Shown one piece after another: positions 1-9,799 of a stretch of 43,043 bases of DNA. A model generated the notes under the pieces. The model was given only the letters and a program-made list of their open reading frames with translations, searched no databases and was not told where the DNA came from. This DNA comes from Myxococcus sp. (GTDB taxonomy: Bacteria > Myxococcota > Myxococcia > Myxococcales > Myxococcaceae): the NCBI GenBank assembly GCA_014879945.1, contig JACSRE010000153.1:1-43043 (forward strand), written 5' to 3'. Both the position numbers and the translations under genes were made by a program. The first letter of the stretch is position 1, and each line of letters begins with the position of its first letter.

Positions 1-144
1 GCTCGGCAGAACGCGGCGCGCTCCACGACGGCGCCCGCGGCCACGCGAGCTCGGCAGAACGCGTCGCGCTCCACGCCGGCGCCCGCGGCCACGCGCGCTC
101 GGCAGAACGCGTCGCGCTCCACGACGGCGCCCGCGGCCACGCGA
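1..144. repeat. Three tandem copies of a 48-bp repeat
   Basis: Each unit starts with gctcggcagaacgcg; units begin at 1, 49 and 97, and a fourth breaks off after about 9 bases at 145. The copies differ at only a few positions. The period is exactly 16 codons. On the minus strand one frame reads RVAAGAxVERxAFCRA per unit, but that frame follows directly after the stop codon of the amidase gene with no obvious start. The array touches the window edge and may continue outside. Whether it is coding is unresolved. Confidence 0.85.
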
Positions 145-185
145 GCTCGCCAGCTCGAGCCCGCTGCGACGGTGGGTCGAGCGCG

Positions 186-1814
186 TCAGCGCGACGAGGC
201 GACGCGCCGGCGCCGGGCCAGGCACAGCGAGGCCAGGGCCAGCACCGCCGAGGCATCGACGCTGGCGCACCCGCAGCCCATCGGCGCGGGCAGGGTCGCG
301 GTGCCCTCGGGGTAGGCGGCGAGGCTCACCGGCTCACCCTCGACGTCCATCGGCGCTTCGACGCCCGCGTCCACCTCGGGCACGCCCGCGTCGACCGGGG
401 GGAGCCCCGCGTCAGAGACGGGAGCGCCGGCGTCAGCGCCACGCGGCACCACGTCCACCCGCACGGTGATGAAGGTGTCAGCGGGGCCACCCTGGTCGGC
501 GAACCACGCCACGCCCTCCTGCAGCAGACCGAACGTCTGCGTCACGCTGCCCAGCGTGTTGCCGCGCAGCCGCACGGGGAAGCGCGCGACCTGGCCGGTG
601 GCCGTAGCGGCAGGAGCGCCCACCACGCGGGTCGGCGAGAGCCACGTCGGGTCGACGAGGGCCGAGGCCCGGTCTCGCGGGGTCGGCGCCAGGCGCGTGG
701 CCGCCGTCGTCCACCCGCGCGCGCCGATGTTGCGCAGCTCGAACCAGCCATCGAGGGTAGCGCCGAGCTCGAGCCTGATGGCGCCCAGGTGCGCCCCCGG
801 GAAGCTCTGCCCGACGAACTCACCACCCCACTCGGGCCGCGGCGGCGTCACGCCGGGGCACGTCGTCGCGGCCTGCGTCACCAGCGCGTCGAGCTGCGCG
901 AAGAGGGTGTTGCCGGGGCACTCCGTCGCCCCCCACTCGCGGTGGCCTTTGATGTTGGTGCGGTTGAGCGCGATGCCATGCAGGCTGCTCTGCCAGGCCA
1001 TCCACCCGGCGAGCGCGCACGACTGCTGGGGCGTGAGGGTGTCGGTCGTGTAGGTGCCGATGACGCAGAGGGCCATGTTGCCGGCGTTCTGGTTCAGCGT
1101 GTGGCCGCCCAGCACCCCGTCTCCGCGGCCCTCCCAGACCCGGGCGTCGCGCGACATGAGGAAGTTGTAGGCGACGTCGCAGTAGCCCCGCGTGTCCATG
1201 TGGAACGCCTGCGTCTGCCGCAGCCGCGCCTCGGGCGTGAAGGTGTCGTTGGTGGGGCTGGCGGTGTGGTGCACCACCAGGCGGTAGGGGTTGGTGAGCG
1301 AGCGACAGGTGGGCGCGCGGGCGCCCCACGCGGCCCGCGGCAGAATGGCGGGGAACGGGGCCAGCGCGTCGACCCGTCGTCCGGCCGCAGGCGCGGCGGC
1401 CGGCGGTGGCCCTGGCTCGAGCGGGAGCGACGGCTCCCCGAGGGCCTCGATGTCTTCGACGAGCAACCAGCGCGGCGGCCGGCGCGGGTCGGTGAAGCGG
1501 TACTCGAAGTGGCGCGAGCCCGGGGGCGCGTCGACGTGGCCCGCGAAGGCCTCGCCCTCGGCGAAGACGACGGTGAGCGGCTGCCACGCCGTCCATGCCA
1601 CGCCGTCGACGCTGGTGCGCAGCTCGAGCGCGTCGGCCGCGTGCGCGTCCATCATCACCCCGACGCGCACGAAGGGAGCCTGCGCGTGCGTCACCCGCGG
1701 CCCGGTCGGCGACACCACCGACAGCGCGTCATCAGGCTCCTTCGTCCGCTCGGCGCAGGCCACGGCGACACAGACGAGGGCAGCGGTGAGCGCGGAGCGA
1801 GCCATGGAGGCCAT
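186..1814 (-). CDS. PGRP/Amidase_2 N-acetylmuramoyl-L-alanine amidase with MYXO-CTERM tail
   Basis: Predicted zinc amidase that cuts the bond between N-acetylmuramic acid and L-Ala of peptidoglycan, acting outside the inner membrane. The start chosen (542 residues) gives a hydrophobic leader ending in VAVAC, a near-lipobox; an ATG three codons further in is equally possible, and the longer frame to 1898 adds an unlikely extension. The amidase domain covers about residues 160-315. LVVHHTAS (His182/183), GHREWG (His291) and ATECPG (Cys299) are the expected zinc and active-site positions of the PGRP family. The C-terminal region (about 335-475) looks like a beta-rich appended domain. It is followed by a linker rich in Asp-Ala-Gly and by CGCAS plus a hydrophobic segment and RRRR, a MYXO-CTERM tail. 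It is divergent from the protease gene at 2073. Confidence 0.9.
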   Translation of the reverse strand: MASMARSALTAALVCVAVACAERTKEPDDALSVVSPTGPRVTHAQAPFVRVGVMMDAHAADALELRTSVDGVAWTAWQPLTVVFAEGEAFAGHVDAPPGSRHFEYRFTDPRRPPRWLLVEDIEALGEPSLPLEPGPPPAAAPAAGRRVDALAPFPAILPRAAWGARAPTCRSLTNPYRLVVHHTASPTNDTFTPEARLRQTQAFHMDTRGYCDVAYNFLMSRDARVWEGRGDGVLGGHTLNQNAGNMALCVIGTYTTDTLTPQQSCALAGWMAWQSSLHGIALNRTNIKGHREWGATECPGNTLFAQLDALVTQAATTCPGVTPPRPEWGGEFVGQSFPGAHLGAIRLELGATLDGWFELRNIGARGWTTAATRLAPTPRDRASALVDPTWLSPTRVVGAPAATATGQVARFPVRLRGNTLGSVTQTFGLLQEGVAWFADQGGPADTFITVRVDVVPRGADAGAPVSDAGLPPVDAGVPEVDAGVEAPMDVEGEPVSLAAYPEGTATLPAPMGCGCASVDASAVLALASLCLARRRRVASSR

Positions 1815-2072
1815 GTGCTCGACTGGGCCCACGCTGACAAGGGCGCGCGCCGCGAGGGCGTCACCCGGGCGCGACGGGGTGAGGGGGGCGGCCCCCACCT
1901 CGCTGTGAAATCACTGCGGGGCCCGCAGCGAATGCTGAGTGGAGTCCAGTCAGCTGATCCACCCGCCGCCTTGCGTGCCAGCGAATCCCATGCCTTGCCG
2001 ACCGGAAAAACCGTTCTGGGTGCGCGGACTTGCGTCGTCCAATGGCGTGGCAATTGCTCGGGTTGAACGGCC

Positions 2073-5000
2073 ATGTCCTCCCTGTCACGAAATGTCGGAC
2101 GAACGCTCCTCGCCGCCTTCATCGCCGTCGGCTGCGCGCAGGAGCCTCGAACCCCGCCCGCGTCGCGCCAGTACGCGCCGCTGCTGGAGGAGCCGGCGCC
2201 CTCGACTGGGAGCCAGGCCGTCGCGGCCCACGCCGCGTTTCGAGGGTGGCTCGACGCCTACAAGCAGACCCCCGCCGACCAACAAGCCCGGCTGCTCGAG
2301 CACGGCCGCGCGCTCGCCGCGCAGCGCCGCGCGCACCTGGCCGGGTTGATGCTGAGCGAGCCCGAGCTCGCGCTCTCGATGGCGCTGAGCATGGCCGAGC
2401 GCCGCATGCTGCCGGCCGACCTCGCCACCCACGTCGAGCAGTGGAGAGACGGCCGGGGCATGCTCCACGTCGTCGGGGCCATCGGTGACGAGTCGTCGGG
2501 CGCGGCCGCCAGGAGCGTCGAGAAGTTCGTCACCTTCGACGGCCGCGACACCGTGCTGCGCGCCGGCGTCTACGGACGCCGCGAGGCGCTCAAGACGCGC
2601 GACGGGCTGCGGCTGCACGGCATCGAGCTCGACGGCGTGTTCGCCCTCACCGAGCTGCCCACGCGCAGGCTGCGCCCCGAAGACGCGGTGTTCTTCGACT
2701 ACGTGCCCGGCTCGCCCTGCCCCACCAGCCGCAAGGCCTCGACGGCCGCCGAGGTGGTGCACGACGGAGACAACGCCGTCGGCTTCTGCCAGCCCCTGCA
2801 CGCCGACGAGCTGGCCCAGGCCCTCACCCTCGACGAGGACACCGCGCTCGACGACACCGCCGCCACCGCGTGGACCGAGGGGCCCAAGACGGTGCTCTTC
2901 ATGCGGGTGGACTTCGACGACCGGGTTGGCGAGCCGCTGTCCCTCTCGGCCGCGCAGACGCTCATCAACACCTCGACCAATGACTTCTTCGTCGCCGGCA
3001 GCTTCGGCAAGACGAGCCTCACCGGCGTCTTCCCGCCCGTGCTGCGCATGCCGCGCACCGCCGGCGAGTACCGCGACGGAGGCATCTACCTGCAGCTCCT
3101 CCAGGACGCCCGCCAGGCGGCCCGTGACGCCGGCTACGACCTCAGCGCCTACAACCTCGACATCGTCGCGCACCCCAACCTCTTCTCGGGCTGGGCCGGC
3201 CGGGGCTACGTCGGCTCGAAGGGCACCTGGCTCAACGGCAACTTCGGCATGGGCGTCACCGCACATGAGCTCGGCCACAACTACGGCGTCTACCACGCCA
3301 ACTACTGGAACGCGGGCGAGAGCATCATCGGCGCGGGGACGCTGCAGGAGTACGGCAACCCCTTCGACAAGATGGGCAACTCGGGCGCGTCGCACTTCAA
3401 CGCCTGGTTCAAGCGCCTCTTCGACTGGACGCCGGCCAGCCAGGTGAACACCGTCACCACCAGCGGCACCTATCGCATCTACCCGCTCGAGGTGGCTACG
3501 CCCGACGGCGGCATGCAGTCGCTCAAGGTGCCGCGCAACGACAGCCAGAGCCGCGACTACTGGCTCGAGTTCCGCCAGGGCATCACCAGCAACGCCTCGT
3601 TGATGAGCGGCGCGAGCGTCAACTTCGGCTTCCCCTTCATGGGCAGCACCGGCAGCCACCTGCTGGACATGACGACCGGCGGCAACACCTCGAACTCGCC
3701 GCTCGTCATCGGGCGCACCTTCTCGGACCTGGCGACGAACCGGCACTTCACGCCCATCGGCAAGGGCGGCACCACGCCCGAGTCGCTCGACATCGTCGTC
3801 AACTTCGGGCCGTACCCGGGCAACCAGGCGCCCACCGTCACCGTGGCGGCCTCGCAGACGATGGTGCCCAGCAACACCGCCGTCACCTTCACCGCCACCG
3901 CCACCGACCCCAACGGCGACGCGCTCGCCTACTCGTGGGACTTCGACGACGGCACCTTCAGCGTCAACAACGCGCCGACGGCCGTGAAGACGCTGACCGG
4001 CAACCGCGTGCACCAGGTGCGCTGCACGGTCAGTGACATGAAGGGCGGCACCGCCACCGCGGCGGTCTTCGTCACCGTCGGCACCCCCACCACCTTCACC
4101 TTGAGCGGCACCGTCACCATGGCGAGCCTCGGCCTCGAAGGCGTTCGCGTCACCGACGGCACCCGCACCACCTTCTCGCTCTCTGACGGCACCTGGGCGC
4201 TCACCAACGTGCCGGCGGGCAGCTACACCATCAACGCCGCGAAGTTCGACCTCACCATGACGCGCGGCTTCGCGGCGCCGCTCACCGTCTCGGCCGACAC
4301 CGCCAGCCTCGACTTCACCGCGGCGCCGAAGCCCGGCTACTCCATCTCTGGCCGCGTCACCGCGAGCGGCGTCGGCGTCGCGGGCGTCACCATCTCGGAC
4401 GGCGCGCGCACCGCCACCACCAACGGCAACGGCGACTTCACCGTCACCGGCGTCCCCAACGGGGCCTACACGCTGACGGCGACGAAGACGGGGTGGCAGT
4501 TCGCGCTCAGCGGCACCGTGCGCAACCCCGTCGAGGTGATGGGGGGCAACGCCACCAACGCCACCTTCATCGCCCAGGGCCAGTTCGTGAACGGCACCCT
4601 GCCGGCCAGCGTGGCGACGGCGCCGGTGGTGACCGACGGCTACCGCACCGTGACGGCCACCCGCTCGAACGCCACCTCACCGTGGAACTACTTCATGCAG
4701 GGGGTGCCCAACGGCACCTGGAACCTCACCGCCACCTCGCCAGGCGTGACGCTCGAGCCCGCCAACTTCACCAACCCCATCACCATCGCCGGCATGGGCC
4801 GCTCGAACACCAACTTCCAGGTGCAGAGCACCACCACCACCTACCAGGTGACGGGCACCGCGCGCACCGGAGGCACCCCGCTGCCAGGCGTGGTGGTGTC
4901 AGACGGCACGCGCTCCTCGACGACCGACTCGTTCGGCGTCTACATCCTCACCGGGGTGCCCGCGGGCACGCACACGCTGACGCCGACGCGGGCGGGCTAC

Positions 5001-6971
5001 ACCTTCATGCCGGCCACGCGCGCCGTGACGGTGACGACGGCCAACCTCACCGGCATCAACTTCGACACCACCGTCGTCAACGCGCCGCCGACGCTGGCCA
5101 TGGGGCCCTCTGCGAGCATGACGCCGACGACGGGCACCACCGTGCAGCTGTCGGTGCTGGGCGCCGACGACGGCGGTGAGGCCAACCTCACCTACACCTG
5201 GTCGGCGACGGGCTCGTGGCCCACCACCTTCTCGGCCAACGGCACCAACGGCGCGCGGAGCACCACCGTCACCTTCACCGGCGCAGGCACCTACACCTTC
5301 GAGGTGACGGTCACCGACGCGGGCGGCCTGACGGCGCGGGGCACGGTGGTGGTGGTGGTGACGCAGGTGAGCACCTCGCTCGAGGTGTCGCCCACCTCGG
5401 CGAGCGTGCTGACGGGCGCGACGCAGTTCTTCAGCGCGCAGGGCCGCGACCAGTTCAACCGGTTCATGTCGCTGGGCGCCGCGTCGTGGATGGTGACGGG
5501 CGGCGGCACCATCGCCACCAACGGCATGTTCACCGCGGGCGCGACGCCGGGCGGGCCCTTCACCGTCACGGCGTCGGCCGGCGGGCGCACGGGCTCGGCG
5601 TCGCTCACGGTGGTGGGCAGCGGCGCGCCGGTGGTGACGCAGGCGGCGCGGGCCACCCCGTCGCCGGTGACGGGCACCACCACGGCGCTCTCGGTGCGGG
5701 CGACCGACGACGCCGGCGAGCCGGGCCTCGAGTACACCTGGACCGCCACGGTGGCGCCGGGCACGGTGACGTTCTCGCAGAACGCGAGCAACGCCGCGAA
5801 GGACACCACCGTCACCTTCACCCAGGCCGGAGACTACGAGTTCCTCGTCTCCATCCTCGACGGGGCGGGCAACCTGGTGACGAGCGTGGTGCGGGTGACG
5901 GTGCAGGCGACGCCGACCTCCATCGAGCTCCAGCCGGCCATCGTGACCGTCACCACCATGGGCACGCAGCAGTTCACCGCGGTGGTGGCCGACCAGTTCG
6001 CCGACCCCATCGCGATGCAGCCCGCCGTCACCTGGGCCGTCTCGGGCGGCGGCGCCGTCAACGCCACCGGCCTCTTCACTGCGGCCGCCACGCCGGGCGG
6101 GCCCTTCGCGCTCACGGCGTCGGCCGGCGGCGTCTCGGCCAACGCCACCATCACCGTCAACTCGATGCCCGACACCGAGGCGCCCCAGGTGCAGCTCATC
6201 GACCCCGTCGCCAACGCCCGCTTGAGCGGCATGGTGACGCTGATCGCCCGCGCGGTGGACAACGTGGCGGTGGTGAAGGTCGAGTTCTTCGAGGGCGCCA
6301 CGAAGCTGGGCGAAGACCTCTCACCGCCCTTCCAGTTGGTGGTGGACACCGGGGCGTGGAGCGACGGGGTGAAGGCGCTGACGGCGAAGGCGGCCGACGC
6401 GGCCGGCAACTCGACGACGAGCGACGTGGTGAACGTCATCATCGGCATGGCGGGCGTCGACCTGCTGCCGCCGACGGTCTCGATTCGGGCGCCGACGATG
6501 GGCGCGATGACGGGGCTGACGGTGATGTTCGCCGCCGACGCGAGCGACGACATCGGAGTGACGCGGGTGGAGTTCGAGCTCGACGGCGCGCAGGTCGGCG
6601 TCGCCGCGGCGGCTCCGTACGAAGGCGCCACGACCGTCACCGCCGGCGCGCACACCCTGGTCGCCATCGCCTCTGATGCCTCGGGCAAGTCCACCCGCAG
6701 CGCGGCGGTGGGCTTCACGGCCATCGACCCCGGCGGCGCCGATGGCGGCGAGCCGATGGGTGACGGCGGCACCACGGTGACCGACGCGGGCACGACGACG
6801 ACGGCCGACGGCGGCGCGACGACCGAGGCCGACGCCGGGGTGACCGAGCCCCCGCAGCCAGGGCCGGGAGAGCTGGTGCTCGGCGGCTGCGGCTGCAACG
6901 GCGTCGGCGCAGCCCCCTGGGGCCTGCTGGGCCTGTTGCTGGTCGCCGTGCGCGCGCGTCGCCGTCGCTGA
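2073..6971 (+). CDS. Giant secreted metzincin-type metalloprotease with PKD, carboxypeptidase-regulatory-like and Ig-like domains, MYXO-CTERM
   Basis: 1632 residues. The leader ends in FIAVGC (Cys21), so it may be lipidated. The catalytic domain (about 270-560) carries HELGHNYGVYH at 398-408, the HExxHxxGxxH zinc motif of metzincins; the surroundings look most like gametolysin (M11)-type peptidases, a family guess. Then come a PKD-like domain (about 584-672) and four carboxypeptidase-regulatory-like repeats (about 673-1000) with recurring VPxGxYTL strands. Two copies of a PKD/Ig-like plus Big-type module follow (about 1003-1183 and 1184-1365), then two Ig-like modules (about 1365-1455 and 1466-1550). 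A linker rich in Asp-Gly-Gly leads to GGCGCNG, a hydrophobic segment and RARRRR, a MYXO-CTERM tail. It is probably a surface-anchored protease for prey or matrix protein. The subtilase gene follows 177 bp downstream on the same strand. Confidence 0.9.
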   Translation: MSSLSRNVGRTLLAAFIAVGCAQEPRTPPASRQYAPLLEEPAPSTGSQAVAAHAAFRGWLDAYKQTPADQQARLLEHGRALAAQRRAHLAGLMLSEPELALSMALSMAERRMLPADLATHVEQWRDGRGMLHVVGAIGDESSGAAARSVEKFVTFDGRDTVLRAGVYGRREALKTRDGLRLHGIELDGVFALTELPTRRLRPEDAVFFDYVPGSPCPTSRKASTAAEVVHDGDNAVGFCQPLHADELAQALTLDEDTALDDTAATAWTEGPKTVLFMRVDFDDRVGEPLSLSAAQTLINTSTNDFFVAGSFGKTSLTGVFPPVLRMPRTAGEYRDGGIYLQLLQDARQAARDAGYDLSAYNLDIVAHPNLFSGWAGRGYVGSKGTWLNGNFGMGVTAHELGHNYGVYHANYWNAGESIIGAGTLQEYGNPFDKMGNSGASHFNAWFKRLFDWTPASQVNTVTTSGTYRIYPLEVATPDGGMQSLKVPRNDSQSRDYWLEFRQGITSNASLMSGASVNFGFPFMGSTGSHLLDMTTGGNTSNSPLVIGRTFSDLATNRHFTPIGKGGTTPESLDIVVNFGPYPGNQAPTVTVAASQTMVPSNTAVTFTATATDPNGDALAYSWDFDDGTFSVNNAPTAVKTLTGNRVHQVRCTVSDMKGGTATAAVFVTVGTPTTFTLSGTVTMASLGLEGVRVTDGTRTTFSLSDGTWALTNVPAGSYTINAAKFDLTMTRGFAAPLTVSADTASLDFTAAPKPGYSISGRVTASGVGVAGVTISDGARTATTNGNGDFTVTGVPNGAYTLTATKTGWQFALSGTVRNPVEVMGGNATNATFIAQGQFVNGTLPASVATAPVVTDGYRTVTATRSNATSPWNYFMQGVPNGTWNLTATSPGVTLEPANFTNPITIAGMGRSNTNFQVQSTTTTYQVTGTARTGGTPLPGVVVSDGTRSSTTDSFGVYILTGVPAGTHTLTPTRAGYTFMPATRAVTVTTANLTGINFDTTVVNAPPTLAMGPSASMTPTTGTTVQLSVLGADDGGEANLTYTWSATGSWPTTFSANGTNGARSTTVTFTGAGTYTFEVTVTDAGGLTARGTVVVVVTQVSTSLEVSPTSASVLTGATQFFSAQGRDQFNRFMSLGAASWMVTGGGTIATNGMFTAGATPGGPFTVTASAGGRTGSASLTVVGSGAPVVTQAARATPSPVTGTTTALSVRATDDAGEPGLEYTWTATVAPGTVTFSQNASNAAKDTTVTFTQAGDYEFLVSILDGAGNLVTSVVRVTVQATPTSIELQPAIVTVTTMGTQQFTAVVADQFADPIAMQPAVTWAVSGGGAVNATGLFTAAATPGGPFALTASAGGVSANATITVNSMPDTEAPQVQLIDPVANARLSGMVTLIARAVDNVAVVKVEFFEGATKLGEDLSPPFQLVVDTGAWSDGVKALTAKAADAAGNSTTSDVVNVIIGMAGVDLLPPTVSIRAPTMGAMTGLTVMFAADASDDIGVTRVEFELDGAQVGVAAAAPYEGATTVTAGAHTLVAIASDASGKSTRSAAVGFTAIDPGGADGGEPMGDGGTTVTDAGTTTTADGGATTEADAGVTEPPQPGPGELVLGGCGCNGVGAAPWGLLGLLLVAVRARRRR

Positions 6972-7136
6972 GGTCACCCCCCACCCGAGGCACGACCGCT
7001 CGAGCTCACCCACCAGCCGGGAGGGACGGCACCGTTCGAAGACGGCGCTTCGGCAACTTGACCCAGGGCAGCCGTTCGCCGAGTCGTCCCCTGTATCCTC
7101 AGCGCGGCGCTTCCCTGCAGGCACGCGCCGGACCCC

Positions 7137-7143
7137 AAGGAGG
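7137..7143 (+). promoter_or_regulatory. Strong ribosome binding site of the subtilase gene
   Basis: AAGGAGG lies five bases before the ATG at 7149 and fixes that start. Most other genes here have weaker sites. Confidence 0.85.
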
Positions 7144-7148
7144 ACGTC

Positions 7149-9743
7149 ATGCGAACGATCGCCGCTGTCGCCGTCGCGCTGCTGTCGATGTCATGCCCGC
7201 CCGAGCCGAAGGTGCCGGAGACGGTCTTCACCTGGGCGGTAGACGCCCAGGTGCCACACCGCGAGGCGCTGCCTGACGAGGGGCACGGCGCGCGTCCGCT
7301 GGCCGCCTCTCGGGACTCGAACGGGGTGATCAGCGACTTCGTCGAGAACGAGGTGGTCCTCACCGACGTGACCGAGCAACAGCTCGAGGCCTTCCTTCGC
7401 GAGACAGGCGGCGCCGTCATCGAGACCGACCAGGTGCCCGCGCCTCCGCCCGGCATCGTCTCGCAGCTCACGCCCGAGGAGCGGGCGGCGACCCAGTTCA
7501 CCGTGCGGGTCGACCCCGACGCGGTGTCGCTGGCGAGCTTCAAGGCCGACGCGGTGCGCACGGGCCTCTCGGGCGACCGGGCCTTCTCGTCGGAGCGCGC
7601 CGCGAAGCTGATGGCCCTCGTCGCCCGCCAGCGCAGCGCCGGCCTCATGGCCGAGCTCAACTACGCGCTCACGCCCTCGGGCGCCGTGCTGCGCCAGACC
7701 GAGGAGCACCCCCGCACCGGCGGAGGCTTCTGGGACGCCTTCACCTTCTTCGCGCTCACCGCCCACCACCCCGAGCGGAACGTGCTGGGCGCGTGGCAGT
7801 TCGTCGCCGCCCACGGCTTCGCCCGCCGCATCAACGTCGCCATCATCGACGGCGGGTTCTGGCTCGACGGCGCGGGCATGCCGGGCTCCATCCTCGGCGG
7901 TCGCTCCGACCTGCCGACCGCCTCGAGGCCGGTGCAGTACGACTTCGACGGCGACGACTCGCTGGCCGGGGGCCCGAACGGCGCGACCTGCTCGGGCGGC
8001 AAGGCCTGCCCCTGGCACGGGAACTCATCGGCTGGCGCCGCCGTGGGCATTCCCGACAACCGCTACGGAGGCGCCGGCAGCGGCGGCTTCGTGGGCGAAC
8101 CCTTCCTCTTCCGCACCAACCTGACGCGCTCGCAGATCCGCCGCGCGGTGCGCACCGCCATCGACTGGGGCGCCGACGTCGTCTCGATGAGCTTCGGCGG
8201 GAGCTGCAACCTCGACTGCACCCTCTGGCCCGGCACCGCGGGCGCGTGGATGGCCACGGGCCAGCAGAAGGGGCTCATCTTCGTCGCGTCGGCGGGCAAC
8301 GACGACAAGAACGTCGACGCCGAGTTCATCTTTCCCTGCCTGGTCCCCGGCGTGCTGTGCATCGGCGCGATGGACGCGCAGACCGTCGCCTCGAAGGACT
8401 ACTCGAACTACGGCGCCAGCGTGGACCTCTGGGCGTCGAGCGACGTCGCCGTCATGCCCAACCCCGCGGTCAGCGACCTCACCACCTTCGGGGGGACGAG
8501 CGCGTCGGCGCCCCTGGTGGCGGGCGTGGTGGCGATGATGAAGGCCGTCAACCCCGGGCTGAAGACCCCCGAGGTCACCTCCATGCTCCTGCAGACCGCG
8601 TTCGTCGTGACCTCGGACCCGAAGCTGGGCCGCGCCCTCGACGCGCGCGAAGCGGTGAAGCTGGCGGCGAAGTCGACGCTGCCTCCAGACGCGGCCGAGC
8701 CCAACGACTCCGCGGCGCAGGCCACCTCGATCACCCCCGGCCAGCCAAAGACCGGCCTGACCCTGTTCCCCGACAAGGACTACTTCCGCTTCGCGCTGAC
8801 CGACTACGCGACGGTGCAGCTCTCGGTCGAGCGCGCGCGCCTGTTGGGCAACGTGAGCGTCAGCTTCACGCAGGCGAGCAACGGCGCGGCGCCGGTCGAC
8901 CCGACCCTGACGACCTGGACGGGCGGAACCCTGAAGACGGCCATGCTGGGGCCCGGGGACTTCACCTTCGCGGTCAAGGGCGACGACCTGAGCGTCTACG
9001 ACCTCCGCGTCGACACCTCGCCGGTGTTCCTCGCGCCCGACGTCTACGAGCCGAACGAGACGCTGCCCACCGCGCGGCTGATGAAGCGAGGCACCCACTT
9101 CGCCAACCGGCACGTGCCGACCGACCTGGACTTCTACGCGTTCCCGGTGCCGTCGCTGCCCTTGCTGCAGGTGTTCACCTTCAGGGTGCTCCTGGCCGAC
9201 CAGCCCGTGTGGCTGCGGCTCTCCAAAGACGGTGCGCAGGTCGCGACGACCACGCCCTCGAAGAGCGCGTCCTTCACCATCGACGAGCCGGGCAACTACG
9301 TCATCGAGGTGTCGTCGACCGGGCGCAACCGCTACGCCTTTCACGCGGGCACCGAGCTGAACCCCTCGGTCTTCGGAGATCTGCCGGTGCCGGCGGCGCA
9401 GATTCCCATCATCGACCCGACGGACGAGACGACCCGGTGGATGGTGGGGCCGCGCGACGTCTTCGGCTTCACCCAGTCGGCGCGGAACCTGACCGCGTAC
9501 GGCAGCCTGGCGCTCGAAGGCGCGGGGCTGCACCTGAAGCTCTTCTCGAGCGCTGGCGTCGTCCTCGCCCAGGGCACCCCGGTGGCGCTGCCCGACGGCG
9601 CGTTCGGCGAGCGCCTCGCCCTCGAGGCCACGACCGCTGGCCAGACGTACCTCCTCACCGTCGAGCGCCAGGGCGTCGGCGCGGCGGGCGACGAGGAGCT
9701 GCTGCCGATGATCCACTACTCGCTCGGCTGGCAGGCGCGCTGA
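7149..9743 (+). CDS. S8 family serine peptidase (subtilase) lipoprotein with two PPC domains
   Basis: 864 residues. The leader ends in LLSMSC (Cys16), a loose lipobox, so the protein is probably exported and membrane anchored. The subtilase catalytic triad is visible: Asp234 in VAIIDGG, His290 in CPWHGNSSAG and Ser451 in GGTSASAP; ASAGND supplies the oxyanion Asn. Residues about 20-205 form a long N-terminal region before the catalytic domain, possibly a propeptide. After the protease come two bacterial pre-peptidase C-terminal-like (PPC) domains, starting near AEPNDSAAQA (about 516) and DVYEPNETLP (about 631), and a further beta-rich region. There is no MYXO-CTERM tail. It may be co-expressed with the metalloprotease upstream. 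Confidence 0.92.
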   Translation: MRTIAAVAVALLSMSCPPEPKVPETVFTWAVDAQVPHREALPDEGHGARPLAASRDSNGVISDFVENEVVLTDVTEQQLEAFLRETGGAVIETDQVPAPPPGIVSQLTPEERAATQFTVRVDPDAVSLASFKADAVRTGLSGDRAFSSERAAKLMALVARQRSAGLMAELNYALTPSGAVLRQTEEHPRTGGGFWDAFTFFALTAHHPERNVLGAWQFVAAHGFARRINVAIIDGGFWLDGAGMPGSILGGRSDLPTASRPVQYDFDGDDSLAGGPNGATCSGGKACPWHGNSSAGAAVGIPDNRYGGAGSGGFVGEPFLFRTNLTRSQIRRAVRTAIDWGADVVSMSFGGSCNLDCTLWPGTAGAWMATGQQKGLIFVASAGNDDKNVDAEFIFPCLVPGVLCIGAMDAQTVASKDYSNYGASVDLWASSDVAVMPNPAVSDLTTFGGTSASAPLVAGVVAMMKAVNPGLKTPEVTSMLLQTAFVVTSDPKLGRALDAREAVKLAAKSTLPPDAAEPNDSAAQATSITPGQPKTGLTLFPDKDYFRFALTDYATVQLSVERARLLGNVSVSFTQASNGAAPVDPTLTTWTGGTLKTAMLGPGDFTFAVKGDDLSVYDLRVDTSPVFLAPDVYEPNETLPTARLMKRGTHFANRHVPTDLDFYAFPVPSLPLLQVFTFRVLLADQPVWLRLSKDGAQVATTTPSKSASFTIDEPGNYVIEVSSTGRNRYAFHAGTELNPSVFGDLPVPAAQIPIIDPTDETTRWMVGPRDVFGFTQSARNLTAYGSLALEGAGLHLKLFSSAGVVLAQGTPVALPDGAFGERLALEATTAGQTYLLTVERQGVGAAGDEELLPMIHYSLGWQAR

Positions 9744-9799
9744 ACCGCCCCTTGGGTCAGCTGGGCTGAAGCGGGCCTCGCAACCGGGAGACGAGCTGC

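Noticed and set aside
2049-2059. TGGCAATTGCT as a sigma-54 promoter for the metalloprotease
   Set aside because: The GG and GC elements are too close for a -24/-12 promoter.
2085-4013. 642-codon open frame on the minus strand inside the metalloprotease
   Set aside because: It is an antisense shadow of GC-rich coding sequence, Arg/Val/Gly-rich without domain motifs.
7058-7099. TTGACC and TATCCT as a promoter for the subtilase gene
   Set aside because: The spacing is 30 bp, far from the usual 16-18.
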